Shown piece by piece: positions 8,714 to 16,607 of a DNA stretch of 64,000 nucleotides (position 1 is the stretch's first letter; the number at the start of each line of letters is the position of its first letter). Under the pieces are notes generated by a model. That model saw only the letters and a list, made by a program, of their open reading frames with translations, was not told the DNA's origin and did no database searches. Source of the stretch: Alphaproteobacteria bacterium Ga0077535. Lineage in GTDB: Bacteria > Pseudomonadota > Alphaproteobacteria > Caulobacterales > Aquidulcibacteraceae. Made by a program: the position numbers and the translations under genes. The stretch covers positions 5,001 to 69,000 of the forward strand of contig LNEK01000044.1 of NCBI GenBank assembly GCA_001464425.1. The letters are read 5' to 3'.

Positions 8714-9175
8714 TTACCCACGCCCCCGATACGTCGCGACACCTTGATCCGGGAGCCAAAGGCCGGCCGGCGCCTCACCGGTTTGCCAGAACACGTCGAT
8801 CGGCATGCCGCCGCGCGGATTCCAATAACCGCCGATGCGCAGCCATGTCGGCGCGATGGCTTCGACGATGCGTTTGGCGACGCCGACGGTGCAATCCTCA
8901 TGGAAAGCGCCGTGATTGCGGAAGCTTTGCAGAAAGAGCTTCAGGCTCTTTGACTCCACGATCCAGTCGGCCGGCGCATAGTCGATCACCAGGACGCCAA
9001 AATCCGGCTGCCCGGTGACCGGACAGATCGAGGTGAATTCCGGCGCCGTAAAACGCGCCAGATAAAGTGAGCCGGCATGCGGATTGGGCACGCGCTCAAG
9101 CGTGGCGGCGTCTGGGCTGGCGGGAATGGCTGCGGCGCTGCCGAGTTGGGTCAGGCCTTTGGGATCGGTGCTCAT
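8714..9175 (-). CDS. queF: NADPH-dependent 7-cyano-7-deazaguanine reductase QueF
   Basis: Reduces preQ0 to preQ1 in queuosine biosynthesis. The 153-residue length is that of the short (unimodular, Bacillus-type) form. Catalytic Cys51 lies in [13 protein letters not shown] with Asp58 following; the QueF signature [16 protein letters not shown] is at 74-89 and FHED at 91-94. ATG 9175 starts the conserved protein; twelve further codons upstream are open but not needed. No other queuosine gene lies in the window. Confidence 0.95.
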   Translation of the reverse strand: MSTDPKGLTQLGSAAAIPASPDAATLERVPNPHAGSLYLARFTAPEFTSICPVTGQPDFGVLVIDYAPADWIVESKSLKLFLQSFRNHGAFHEDCTVGVAKRIVEAIAPTWLRIGGYWNPRGGMPIDVFWQTGEAPAGLWLPDQGVATYRGRG

Positions 9176-9375
9176 CGGCGGAGCTTTGATATCCCCAGGG
9201 CGCGCTGGCAAGGCGCCTCATCGGCTTGGTTTGGCCACCAACGCTAGGGCAGCATGCGCATCTAAGCAGCGACGGCCTGCTTGGCCGCCCAAGTTTGAGG
9301 CGCATACAGCGATCGTAGCGTCCCAGACACACGCTGAGCTTTTGGCGCCCGCAAATCAGGCCACACTTCGTTTGC

Positions 9376-9390
9376 TTAACCAAACGTTCA
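9376..9390 (+). promoter_or_regulatory. Near-consensus CtrA-like site before the porin gene
   Basis: TTAA-N7-TTCA, seven of eight conserved bases of the CtrA box, about 62 bases before the TorF-type porin start. Plausible by position in a Caulobacterales-like genome but weak on its own. Confidence 0.25.
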
Positions 9391-9451
9391 CGCGAAGGCG
9401 TGAGCCTCGCCAAGCGCGGCGAGAACCGCGGGGAAAATTAGGATGCGTAAT

Positions 9452-10135
9452 ATGAAGAAGATCATTGGCCTGGCCATGCTGGCCAGCGCCGCGACGGTTG
9501 GCGCCGCGAATGCGGAAACGACAGCCTCGGTGTCTTTGACCACGGACTATGTGTTCCGCGGCATCACCCAATCGGACGGCGGCGCCGCCATTCAAGGCAG
9601 CTTCGATTGGAGCAACGATCAGTTCTATGCCGGCGCCTGGGGCTCGAGCGTCAACTTCGGCGCAAGCGCGCCGACTGAAACCGCATCCATGGAGCTCGAC
9701 CTCTATGTTGGCTGGACACCCACCACCGGTCCGATCAGCTGGGACGTGAGCCTCGTCGGCTATTTCTATCCGAACGGCGATGACGAAATCACCGGCGGCG
9801 GCGAGATGGACTATTTCGAAGGCATCGTTGGCGGCGAAATCGAAATCGCGCCGCAATGGACGCTCGGCGGCCAAGTCGCTTATTCGCCGGAATTCTTCGG
9901 TGAGACTGGCGATGCCGTGTACTACGAAATCAACAGCGGCTACGCGTTCAGCGATGCGTTCGCGATCTCGGGCGCCTACGGCAACCAAGACGTCGACGCT
10001 GCTGGCGACTACGACACGTGGAATATCGGCGGCGCTTACGCGACGCACGGCTTCACGCTCGATCTGCGCTATCACGATACCGACATTGCTGGTCTCGACT
10101 CGATCGTGAACTTCACGATCAGCCGCGAACTCTAA
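9452..10135 (+). CDS. TorF family putative outer-membrane porin
   Basis: A 227-residue protein with signal peptide (MKKIIGLAMLASAATVGAANA) followed by alternating beta-strand sequence rich in G, Y, W and D (TTDYVFRGITQSDGGAAIQG), which is the hallmark of the TIGR02001/TorF family of putative porins. The C-terminus ends with a beta-strand-like segment. ATG 9452 has AGGA (9440-9443) eight bases before it; the ATG at 9443 is within that SD. An intrinsic terminator follows at 10158. Transported substrate unknown. Confidence 0.88.
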   Translation: MKKIIGLAMLASAATVGAANAETTASVSLTTDYVFRGITQSDGGAAIQGSFDWSNDQFYAGAWGSSVNFGASAPTETASMELDLYVGWTPTTGPISWDVSLVGYFYPNGDDEITGGGEMDYFEGIVGGEIEIAPQWTLGGQVAYSPEFFGETGDAVYYEINSGYAFSDAFAISGAYGNQDVDAAGDYDTWNIGGAYATHGFTLDLRYHDTDIAGLDSIVNFTISREL

Positions 10136-10157
10136 ATCTCGGATCACCCATTCAGGG

Positions 10158-10191
10158 AAAGGCCGTCGCGGCGACGCGGCGGCCTTTTCTT
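10158..10191 (+). terminator. Intrinsic terminator after the TorF porin
   Basis: Ten-base stem (10161-10170 with 10175-10184, one G-U pair), loop GCGA, then TTTTCTT. Confidence 0.85.
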
Positions 10192-10804
10192 ATGCAGCGC
10201 GTAGGCGAGTACCGAGATAGAGCGCACACGCCGCGACCCAGATCAGCATGCTGGCTTCCAGCACACGTTGCGCGACGCCGACATATTCATAATCAGGCGA
10301 GAGAAACGCGAGCGCGATCAAAGCTATCGTGGCGCAAACGAAACCCAGGATGTTGATGTGCCGCGCTTTTGGCCAATTGCGTGCAGCAACGCCAAGCAGC
10401 GCCAGCGTAAGCGGCGCTAGAAAATACCCCGGAAGGCCCAGGAGATAGTGCATCGTTTGCGAAAACGTCGGCTCTTCGGGGCGGCAACCATAGTCGCACG
10501 GGAAGAACGCGGAGCCCGCGTATCCGAAGGCGAACAAGAACACGCCAACAAATCCGATCGCCGACCAGACGGACTTGGGCGCGGCCAACCAGCCGAGCAC
10601 AGCAAACGAGCAGACGAGCACCCCAGCCGGCAAAAAACCGGCCCAGCTCACGAGTTGGCCCTGCGGCGCGCCGGTTGCGCCAAGTTCACTAATGAATTGC
10701 GTCGCGTGGTCGTAACCGGGAAACGTGGCGCCGCCATAGAGCACGAGGGCGAGCACCCAAAGCGCGCCAAGCACGCCGCAGACCATTGCGAGTTTGCCGC
10801 TCAT
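10190..10804 (-). CDS. DUF998 domain membrane protein
   Basis: A 204-residue integral membrane protein with about six hydrophobic segments, starting with VCGVLGALWVLALVLYGG and carrying DHATQFISELGATGAP, the loop characteristic of DUF998 proteins. Function unknown. ATG 10804 has GAGGG immediately upstream and lies 20 bases after the stop of the HMG-CoA lyase gene, so it is the last gene of a TRIC channel, HMG-CoA lyase, DUF998 unit. Confidence 0.8.
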   Translation of the reverse strand: MSGKLAMVCGVLGALWVLALVLYGGATFPGYDHATQFISELGATGAPQGQLVSWAGFLPAGVLVCSFAVLGWLAAPKSVWSAIGFVGVFLFAFGYAGSAFFPCDYGCRPEEPTFSQTMHYLLGLPGYFLAPLTLALLGVAARNWPKARHINILGFVCATIALIALAFLSPDYEYVGVAQRVLEASMLIWVAACALYLGTRLRAA

Positions 10805-10823
10805 TGCCGCCCTCTGTCTCTTA

Positions 10824-11720
10824 CTAGCTCGGCCATTTCGGCGCGCGGCTGACCATGCCCGGCGTTGTGCGCCCGAGCACGCCGCCAATGAAGTGCGCGC
10901 CTTCGACTGCCGCGTCGAGATCAATGCCGGTGTCGAAGCCCATGCGATTGAACATGTAGATCAAATCTTCTGTCGGCACATTGCCTGCCGCGCCCGGCGC
11001 GAACGGGCAGCCGCCGATGCCGCCAAGCGATCCATCGAGAATGCGCACCCCCTCTTCCACGGCCGCGACGGCATTCGCGAGCGCGGTGTTGCGTGTGTTA
11101 TGGAAGTGCGCGCGCAATTGCACATGGGCCGGGATCGCAGCTTTCACCGCGCGGAAGCGCTCATGCACATCGCTCGGCGCGGCGACGCCGATAGTGTCAC
11201 CTAGGCCAAGCTCGAAAATGTCTTGCGCCACACAGCGCTCTGCAACTTCAACAACCCGCCGCACCGGCACTTCGCCGTCGAACGGGCAACCGAACGCGGT
11301 CGAGACAATCGCCGACAAGCGGGCGCCGCCAGCCTTCGCGGCAGCCGCAACTTCCGGCCAAACCGCAAACGTCTCTTCGACCGTGCCGCCGTTGTTGCGG
11401 ACGGAAAAACCATCGGAGGCGCAGAAAACGTAATTGATCTCCTTGGCGCCCGCCGCGAGTGCGCGTTCCACACCGCGCAAATTGAGCGCAAGCGCGATGA
11501 ACGTGACGTCATCACGCTGAGGCAGTCCGGCGAACACGGCATCGCCGTCCGCCATCTGCGGCACCTTCTTCGGGTTGACGAAACTCCCGGCTTCGAGCCT
11601 GCGAAATCTCGCCGCGATGATGTGATTGATCAACGCAAGCTTATCGGCGGTGGAGACGATGTTCGGTTCGTTCTGCAGCCCGTCGCGCGGGCTGACTTCC
11701 ACGAACTCAAGCTTTTCCAC
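10824..11720 (-). CDS. mvaB: Hydroxymethylglutaryl-CoA lyase
   Basis: Splits HMG-CoA to acetoacetate and acetyl-CoA, the last step of leucine catabolism. The 298-residue TIM-barrel shows EVSPRDGLQNE near residue 8 (metal and substrate binding), HFHNTRN and the signature GGIGGCPFAPGAAGN with the catalytic cysteine. GTG 11720 is chosen because GGAG precedes it and conserved sequence starts at once; the start lies inside the 3' end of the TRIC gene (14-base overlap). The LiuC-like hydratase at 35663 and acyl-CoA carboxylases elsewhere in the window fit the same pathway. Confidence 0.93.
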   Translation of the reverse strand: MEKLEFVEVSPRDGLQNEPNIVSTADKLALINHIIAARFRRLEAGSFVNPKKVPQMADGDAVFAGLPQRDDVTFIALALNLRGVERALAAGAKEINYVFCASDGFSVRNNGGTVEETFAVWPEVAAAAKAGGARLSAIVSTAFGCPFDGEVPVRRVVEVAERCVAQDIFELGLGDTIGVAAPSDVHERFRAVKAAIPAHVQLRAHFHNTRNTALANAVAAVEEGVRILDGSLGGIGGCPFAPGAAGNVPTEDLIYMFNRMGFDTGIDLDAAVEGAHFIGGVLGRTTPGMVSRAPKWPS

Positions 11721-12342
11721 GCTTCGCTCCGAATGCAGGCAACGCCCAGCCATAATGTATGGCCCCGGCGCGCAAACCGAAACCCGCCACCCCTCCGGCG
11801 ATACCAGCCCAAAGCGGCTGTAGGCCGGAAGAGAACAAGGCGACGTAGCCCGCAGCGGCTAGCAGCGCCGCGGAAATGGTGATTTCGCGCTTCAGCAGCG
11901 CCGAAGGCTGGCCGGCGAGTACGTCGCGGATGACACCACCGAAGCACGCCGTCAGCACACCCATCGCCACCGAGATCAGTGGATCAACGCCAAGCGCCAA
12001 CGCTTTACCCGCGCCGATCACCGCGTAAGCAGCCAAACCCAACGCGTCGAGCCAGATCAAAGTTTTTGCGCGCTCGAGGTACGGCGCGAGAAACCATACA
12101 GCGAGCGAAGCCGCGAGCCCGATGCCGAGATAAGTCGCATCGCCAATCCAAAACACCGGCGCGCCAATAAGTAGATCGCGCAACGTGCCGCCGCCAACAC
12201 CCGTCGCCACGGCGAAAAACCAGAACGTGATGATGTCTTGTCGATCGCGCGCAGCGGCGAGCGCGCCGGTCAGCGCAAAGATTGTGACGCCCGCGTAATC
12301 AAACGCAGGCGGCAGCGCGGGGAGAGACTCAGGAGGAACCAC
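11707..12342 (-). CDS. TRIC/UPF0126 family membrane cation channel-like protein
   Basis: A 211-residue protein with seven hydrophobic segments arranged as two similar halves, each holding the family glycine motif (GVGGGTLRDLLIG and ACFGGVIRDVLAG). This is the bacterial UPF0126 family, related to trimeric intracellular cation channels of animals. Physiological ion in bacteria is uncertain. First gene of the unit with HMG-CoA lyase and DUF998. Confidence 0.9.
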   Translation of the reverse strand: MVPPESLPALPPAFDYAGVTIFALTGALAAARDRQDIITFWFFAVATGVGGGTLRDLLIGAPVFWIGDATYLGIGLAASLAVWFLAPYLERAKTLIWLDALGLAAYAVIGAGKALALGVDPLISVAMGVLTACFGGVIRDVLAGQPSALLKREITISAALLAAAGYVALFSSGLQPLWAGIAGGVAGFGLRAGAIHYGWALPAFGAKRGKA

Positions 12343-12415
12343 AGAGCAACTCTGCTGCGCATGGTGTGAATCAGTCCACCTTTACGCTATCGGCTAGCCG
12401 AAAGTGGAGACCGCG

Positions 12416-12655
12416 ATGTTTTTCGCCGAGACTCTGGGCCCCGCCCTAAACCAAAGCAGCGCCGCCGCGATGTACGACCACGTGCTGAGCAAAGTGGACG
12501 GCCGAAAGAAAGTTTCGGCCGCGGAACTGCACGCCGCGGTGAAGGACTTCCTGATCCACCGCGATAACACCTCGTCACCCGACATGGCGATCGCGTTCCT
12601 GAAAAAGCTTGGCCGCATCGCGGACGACGCTGGCGGCTATAAGCTGGTGGCTTGA
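12416..12655 (+). CDS. Small hypothetical protein
   Basis: A 79-residue predicted helical protein not recognised. GGAG (12406-12409) is well spaced to ATG 12416, codon use is like the neighbours, and the sequence is compact with a basic C-terminal third (AIAFLKKLGRIADD), so it is probably real. It lies alone between the TRIC operon and tRNA-Leu; no membrane segment or signal peptide. Confidence 0.6.
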   Translation: MFFAETLGPALNQSSAAAMYDHVLSKVDGRKKVSAAELHAAVKDFLIHRDNTSSPDMAIAFLKKLGRIADDAGGYKLVA

Positions 12656-12658
12656 AGC

Positions 12659-12735
12659 CGGCGTAAGCCGCCAAAGCCGCGCGGGTCAAATCGGCTTCAA
12701 ATCGGCGTAAGCCAGCCGAAGCTGCGCGCTGAATT
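12659..12735. repeat. Imperfect 44-bp tandem duplication
   Basis: CGGCGTAAGCC occurs at 12659-12669 and again at 12703-12713, each followed by a similar A/G/C-rich segment. It sits between the small hypothetical gene and the tRNA-associated palindrome; no coding content seen. Confidence 0.4.
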
Positions 12736-12765
12736 GCACAGCCCTCCTTAGCCAAGGCTTCGGAG

Positions 12766-12805
12766 GGCAGCCTTCGCTCCGCTCCGCGCAGCGAAGGCTG
12801 GTGCG
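12766..12805. repeat. 40-bp repeat, copy 1, palindromic, at 3' end of tRNA-Leu(UAA)
   Basis: Contains a ten-base inverted repeat (AGCCTTCGCT and AGCGAAGGCT, loop of 11) and runs into the CCA end and first discriminator-side bases of the tRNA. The identical 40-mer is found at 46925-46964 beside the tRNA-Leu(GAG) fragment. It may act as a tRNA 3' processing or termination structure, or be a REP-like element; there is no T-run. Confidence 0.8.
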
Positions 12806-12885
12806 AGCGGCGGGACTTGAACCCGCACCGCCTTGCGGCGAACGGATTTTAAGTCCGCTGCGTCTACCGGTTTCGCCACGCTCGC
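12799..12885 (-). tRNA. tRNA-Leu (anticodon UAA)
   Basis: Complete class II tRNA of 87 bases including an encoded CCA. Acceptor GCGAGCG pairs with CGCTCGC, D-loop GGTAGACGC, anticodon loop with TTAAAAT, long variable arm, T-arm GGTTCAAGTCC. A73 fits leucine identity. Confidence 0.97.
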
Positions 12886-12945
12886 GCCGGGCGGGAGATA
12901 AGGGCCTTTGCCCCGGCTAGGCAAGGCGCGCTAAAACATCGGGCT

Positions 12946-13626
12946 GTGACCACCCACCCCCTCGATAATCCGATCTGGAACGCCCTAGGCTCGCGCCTTG
13001 CACATTTCGGCGAGGGCGGCGCAGAGGCAAAGCGCTTCGTCGCCGACGTCAGCCCTTTCGCGGCGGCGCGAGATTCTTCGCCCGGAGCGGTTGCGTCGTT
13101 AGGCGCGCTCGTGCCTGAGGACGGCGAAGTCTCCCTGCTTCAAGTCGCGCCACCCACGCCGCCGCCAGGCGTTCGGGTGGCGATGAGCGCGCTCGGCCTG
13201 CAGATGACGGCGCGCGCAATGACGAAGAACGAAAAGAGCTTTCCCATCGAAGCGCTCGGCGATGACGACGCCGCCGAGATGCTCGCTCTCGCAACACTCA
13301 CACGCCCCGGCCCTTTCCGCGCGCGCACGCACGCACTCGGGCGCTTCGTTGGCACACGCGACCATGGCAAGCTCGTCGCTATGGCTGGCGAGCGGCTGCA
13401 GATGGACGGTTTCATAGAGATCAGCGCGGTCTGCACGCACCCTGACTATCGCGGCCGCGGCTATGGGGCGGCGCTGATGCGCACAGTCGGCGCACGCATT
13501 CTAGCGGAAGGCGCAACGCCGTTCCTGCACAGCTATGCCGACAACACGACCGCGATTGGGCTCTACAAAAGCCTAGGCTTCGAGCCGCGTTGCGAAGTCA
13601 TCCATGCCGTCTGGAGCCGAACCTGA
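12946..13626 (+). CDS. GNAT family N-acetyltransferase (FR47-like)
   Basis: A 226-residue protein whose C-terminal half carries the acetyl-CoA binding motif of GNAT enzymes, HPDYRGRGYGAALM (R/Q-x-x-G-x-G/A), preceded by ISAVCT and followed by HSYADNTTAIGLYKSLGFEP. The N-terminal ~110 residues are poorly conserved. The substrate is unknown. GTG 12946 has no obvious SD and lies close to the divergent tRNA gene, so initiation may be leaderless or begin at an internal start. Confidence 0.85.
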   Translation: MTTHPLDNPIWNALGSRLAHFGEGGAEAKRFVADVSPFAAARDSSPGAVASLGALVPEDGEVSLLQVAPPTPPPGVRVAMSALGLQMTARAMTKNEKSFPIEALGDDDAAEMLALATLTRPGPFRARTHALGRFVGTRDHGKLVAMAGERLQMDGFIEISAVCTHPDYRGRGYGAALMRTVGARILAEGATPFLHSYADNTTAIGLYKSLGFEPRCEVIHAVWSRT

Positions 13627-13650
13627 TGGGATGGCTGGCGGCGGGATTAT

Positions 13651-14415
13651 TCAGCTAGCCTCGGTGACGTCTTCCGGCTCGGCGCCACAGGCGCGGATCA
13701 TTGCTTTCATATCTTCGCCTGCTTTTTGCAGCGCCGCGCTGTCAGCCGAGCGCGCGACCAAGTGCAGGCCGAAGCCATCCGGCGTGAACCACGGATAGGA
13801 ACCGAACGACACGCCGGGCGCCGCCGCTTCGAGGGCTGCGAGCCCCGCCGCGATGTCGCCCTCGCGCACGCCTTTGCCGCGTATCGTCAGCGCACGCACC
13901 ACAGCACCGCCCTCGAGCCGCGGCCCGACATCCTGCAGCATGCCGCGCATAATCGATGGGACGCCGGCCATAACGAAAACGTTCTCCATCTGAAATCCAG
14001 GCGCCTTCGAAACGGGATTGGCAACCAGCAGTGCGCCGTCCGGGATGCGCGCCATTCGCAGGCGCGCTTCATTCAGAGGTTGTGCGCCCTTGTAGTGCGC
14101 CTCAAGAATGGCGCGCGCATCATCTCGCACATCAATGCCTACGCCGAAGGCAGCCGCGATTGCGTCGGCTGTTTTGTCATCATGCGTCGGTCCAATTCCG
14201 CCCGTTGTGAAAACGTAATCGTACTTACGACGTAATTCATTGACCGCGCCGACGATCTCATCCGACACATCAGAGACGACGCGCGCTTCAGCGATTTGCA
14301 CACCGAGCGGCGCAAGGAATTTTGCGATTGTTTGCAGGTTCACATCCTGCGTGCGGCCGGAGAGTAGTTCATCGCCGATAAGCAAGACGGCGGCTTTGAC
14401 TTCGCGTTGGGTCAT
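13651..14415 (-). CDS. CinA N-terminal / molybdopterin-binding domain protein
   Basis: A 254-residue protein with the MoCF/CinA fold: LLIGDELLSGRTQDVN near residue 12, VFTTGGIGPTHDDKT at ~68-82 and VFVMAGVPSIM at ~146. In full-length CinA this domain (COG1058) is an ADP-ribose/FAD-type pyrophosphatase in NAD repair; the C-terminal nicotinamide-nucleotide deamidase domain is absent here, as is usual for alphaproteobacterial short forms. It converges on the GNAT gene and diverges from the thioesterase gene. Confidence 0.9.
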   Translation of the reverse strand: MTQREVKAAVLLIGDELLSGRTQDVNLQTIAKFLAPLGVQIAEARVVSDVSDEIVGAVNELRRKYDYVFTTGGIGPTHDDKTADAIAAAFGVGIDVRDDARAILEAHYKGAQPLNEARLRMARIPDGALLVANPVSKAPGFQMENVFVMAGVPSIMRGMLQDVGPRLEGGAVVRALTIRGKGVREGDIAAGLAALEAAAPGVSFGSYPWFTPDGFGLHLVARSADSAALQKAGEDMKAMIRACGAEPEDVTEAS

Positions 14416-14450
14416 AGGCGCATCATAGCAGTGCTGCGTTGGAGAGTCAG

Positions 14451-14870
14451 ATGAGCGGGATCGATTACGTCGGCCAGTTGACTGAGCGCCAGCAAGGCGC
14501 GCTTCCCGATCACCTGGGGCTCGAATGGGAAGAAGCCCGTCCCGGCTTCGTCCGCGGCCGCTTCGAGGTGAAACCCCACCACATGGCGCCCAACGGCTTC
14601 CTGCACGCCGCCAGCGTCATCGCCTTGGCCGACAGCGCTTGCGGCTATGGCTGCGTGATCTCAAAGCCCGCTGAGGCGGTGGGGTTCACCACCATCGAAC
14701 TGAAGACGAACTTCCTGGGCACCGCCCGGGAAGGCGCTGTCGCCTGTGTCGCGCAACTGACCCATGGCGGGCGAACGACTCAGGTCTGGGACGCCATCGT
14801 GACCGACGAGCGGACGGGCAAAGCCATCGCGCTCTTCCGCTGCACGCAAATGCTGCTTTATCCGAAATAG
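14451..14870 (+). CDS. PaaI/hotdog-fold thioesterase
   Basis: A 139-residue hotdog protein: NGFLHAASVIALADSACGYG holds the central helix and catalytic acidic residue, followed by TTIELKTNFLGTAREG strands. Such proteins hydrolyse acyl- or phenylacetyl-CoA thioesters. ATG 14451 follows GGAGAG at 14441-14446; a TTG four codons upstream is inside the SD. Specificity not predictable. Confidence 0.88.
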   Translation: MSGIDYVGQLTERQQGALPDHLGLEWEEARPGFVRGRFEVKPHHMAPNGFLHAASVIALADSACGYGCVISKPAEAVGFTTIELKTNFLGTAREGAVACVAQLTHGGRTTQVWDAIVTDERTGKAIALFRCTQMLLYPK

Positions 14871-14940
14871 CGCCGCGCAAACAAAAGGCAGGGCCTATCG
14901 CCTACTGCCCGTTGCCAATCGCTCTAGCGAGAAGCGCTGC

Positions 14941-15108
14941 TTACTTAATCTTGCCTTCGACGAACTCGACGTGCTTGCGCACGACCGGGTCATACTTGTT
15001 CATCTTGAGCTTCTCGGTCTTCGTACGTGGGTTCTTCTTGGTCACGTAGAAATAGCCCGTGTCCGCCGTGGAGTTGAGGCGGATTTTGATGACAGTCGGC
15101 TTAGCCAT
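14941..15108 (-). CDS. rpmG: 50S ribosomal protein L33
   Basis: A 55-residue basic protein read as [20 protein letters not shown], then [14 protein letters not shown] and [18 protein letters not shown]. This is the cysteine-free form of L33 typical of proteobacteria. It is part of the large ribosomal subunit near the E site. The neighbouring NUDIX gene upstream on the same strand is a frequent companion in related genomes. Confidence 0.97.
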   Translation of the reverse strand: MAKPTVIKIRLNSTADTGYFYVTKKNPRTKTEKLKMNKYDPVVRKHVEFVEGKIK

Positions 15109-15170
15109 GGGTCGGGCCCGGAATTCTCAAGGTTGAAGGACGCGGGAAAATACGGGCCAACGCCCCAAAG

Positions 15171-15848
15171 TCAACTCGTAAGGCGCTCTAAAGAGTGCGC
15201 GCCCCGGCTCCAGCGCAGGAAAGGCGGCAAAACCGCCTCCCCGGCCAGCCGCGCGCGGACCTCCTTAAGCACGAAACGGGTGATCGAAGGCAGGTCCAGC
15301 GCCTCCGCCTCATCGAGGCTAAACCACCGTGTATGCAGCAATTCTTCGCCCATGACCGGCCTATCGTCGGCCAAGACCTCCTCCGCGTCCGCCAGGAAAA
15401 AGCGGGCGTCGAAGCGCCGCGGCCGATAGGGGGGCGTAATTGCGCGGGCGACGAAGCGGAGCTTGGAAAGATCCGGCCCGGCGTCACCACCTAGGATCAG
15501 CCCTGCCTCTTCCCGCGTCTCCCGCGCCGCCGCCAGGGCAAACGCCCGCGGCGGCCGGCGCACCACCCCGCCCTTGCGGAGCAACGCCTCCGTCTCGGGT
15601 GTGAGTTCACAGGCGGCAGGTAGGCGGGCATCACCCGGATCAACGCGCCCGCCCGGAAACACCCATTTGTCCGGCATGAAGACGTGCCCCTTGGCGCGCT
15701 GCCCCATCATCACCTCGCGTCCGCCACGGACGAGGATCAACGTCGCGGCATCGCGCGGCTTAATGGCTTTGGGCTTCACCGCGTCCGGCGGATCGAAGGG
15801 CTTCTCTTCGTCCGGGTTCAGCTGGAATTCGTTTGGGCTCTTGGTCAC
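15171..15848 (-). CDS. NUDIX hydrolase (NUDT19-like)
   Basis: A 225-residue protein with KPRDAATLILVRGG and MPDKWVFPGGRVDPGDAR at the start of the fold, and a NUDIX box remnant AALAAARETREEAGL-type (here ALAAARETREEAGLILGG, about residues 104-121) separated from the upstream glycine motif by an insertion of ~40 residues. That layout is typical of NUDT19/CoA-diphosphatase-like members. The N-terminal 30 residues are charged and proline rich. Upstream of rpmG on the same strand. Confidence 0.85.
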   Translation of the reverse strand: MTKSPNEFQLNPDEEKPFDPPDAVKPKAIKPRDAATLILVRGGREVMMGQRAKGHVFMPDKWVFPGGRVDPGDARLPAACELTPETEALLRKGGVVRRPPRAFALAAARETREEAGLILGGDAGPDLSKLRFVARAITPPYRPRRFDARFFLADAEEVLADDRPVMGEELLHTRWFSLDEAEALDLPSITRFVLKEVRARLAGEAVLPPFLRWSRGAHSLERLTS

Positions 15849-16059
15849 AGGCTACATTCTAGCACATAGCCAAGGCTTGCTTGGAAGCGCCGCCGCATGC
15901 GCCTATCGTCGCTCCGTTGAGAGGGGAAACGCGATTGCGCCGCGGAAACTGGATGCCGGCTACCGCAAAACTTTCCAAGCCGCGATGCTGAAGTACATTC
16001 CGCGAGGATATCCGCAGCGCTAATCCGCAACGTCCAATCCCCCGCCTGAAAGTGAATTC

Positions 16060-16494
16060 ATGAGTCTGCACGGCGTCTACGATAAGAACAATTTGTTCGC
16101 CAAAATTCTGCGCGGCGAAGTGCCGGCGGTGAAGGTCTACGAGGACGACACCGTGCTGGCGTTCATGGATCTCTATCCGCAATCGCGCGGACACGTGCTG
16201 ATCATTCCCAAAGGCGTCGAAGCGCGCAATTTTTTGGAACTGCCGGACAGCAAGGTCGCACCGCTCATGTGGCACGTGCAGCGGCTCACCAAGGCCGTGG
16301 ATAAAGCGCTGAAGCCGGACGGCATTACGGTGACGCAGTTCAATGGCGCGCCTGCCGGGCAGACCATCTTCCACCTGCACTGGCACATCATCCCGCGCTA
16401 CGAAAACGTACGGCTTGCTGGCCACGGCCACACAACACGCGCTGACATCGCCGAGTTGCAGCAAATCGCGACGGATATCGCCGCGGCGCTCTAG
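16060..16494 (+). CDS. HIT family protein
   Basis: A 144-residue histidine-triad nucleotide-binding protein. The triad FHLHWHIIP (H-phi-H-phi-H) lies at about residues 105-113, with FAKILRGEVPAVKVYEDD at the N-terminus and the GHVLIIPK strand at ~48. Such Hint-like enzymes hydrolyse adenosine phosphoramidates or acyl-adenylates. Followed by a strong bidirectional terminator shared with clpA. Confidence 0.92.
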   Translation: MSLHGVYDKNNLFAKILRGEVPAVKVYEDDTVLAFMDLYPQSRGHVLIIPKGVEARNFLELPDSKVAPLMWHVQRLTKAVDKALKPDGITVTQFNGAPAGQTIFHLHWHIIPRYENVRLAGHGHTTRADIAELQQIATDIAAAL

Positions 16495-16548
16495 GATTCA
16501 CGTCGCACTCGGCGCGATCAGTTGGGGCGCGTCCATCGCCGCGCCAAC

Positions 16549-16585
16549 AAAAACGGCGGCCGCTCTACGCGACCGCCGTTTCTTT
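16549..16585. terminator. Bidirectional intrinsic terminator between HIT gene and clpA
   Basis: Nine-base stem (16551-16559 AAACGGCGG with 16573-16581), with T-rich tails on both strands. Confidence 0.88.
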
Positions 16586-16607
16586 AGCACGAAGCAGACT
16601 ATACCGC

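Noticed and set aside
15463-16023. A 186-codon plus-strand frame over the NUDIX gene and the gap before the HIT gene
   Set aside because: Mostly antisense to the NUDIX gene; the part in the 210-bp gap has low-complexity Arg/Ser/Pro content. I see no gene in 15849-16059.
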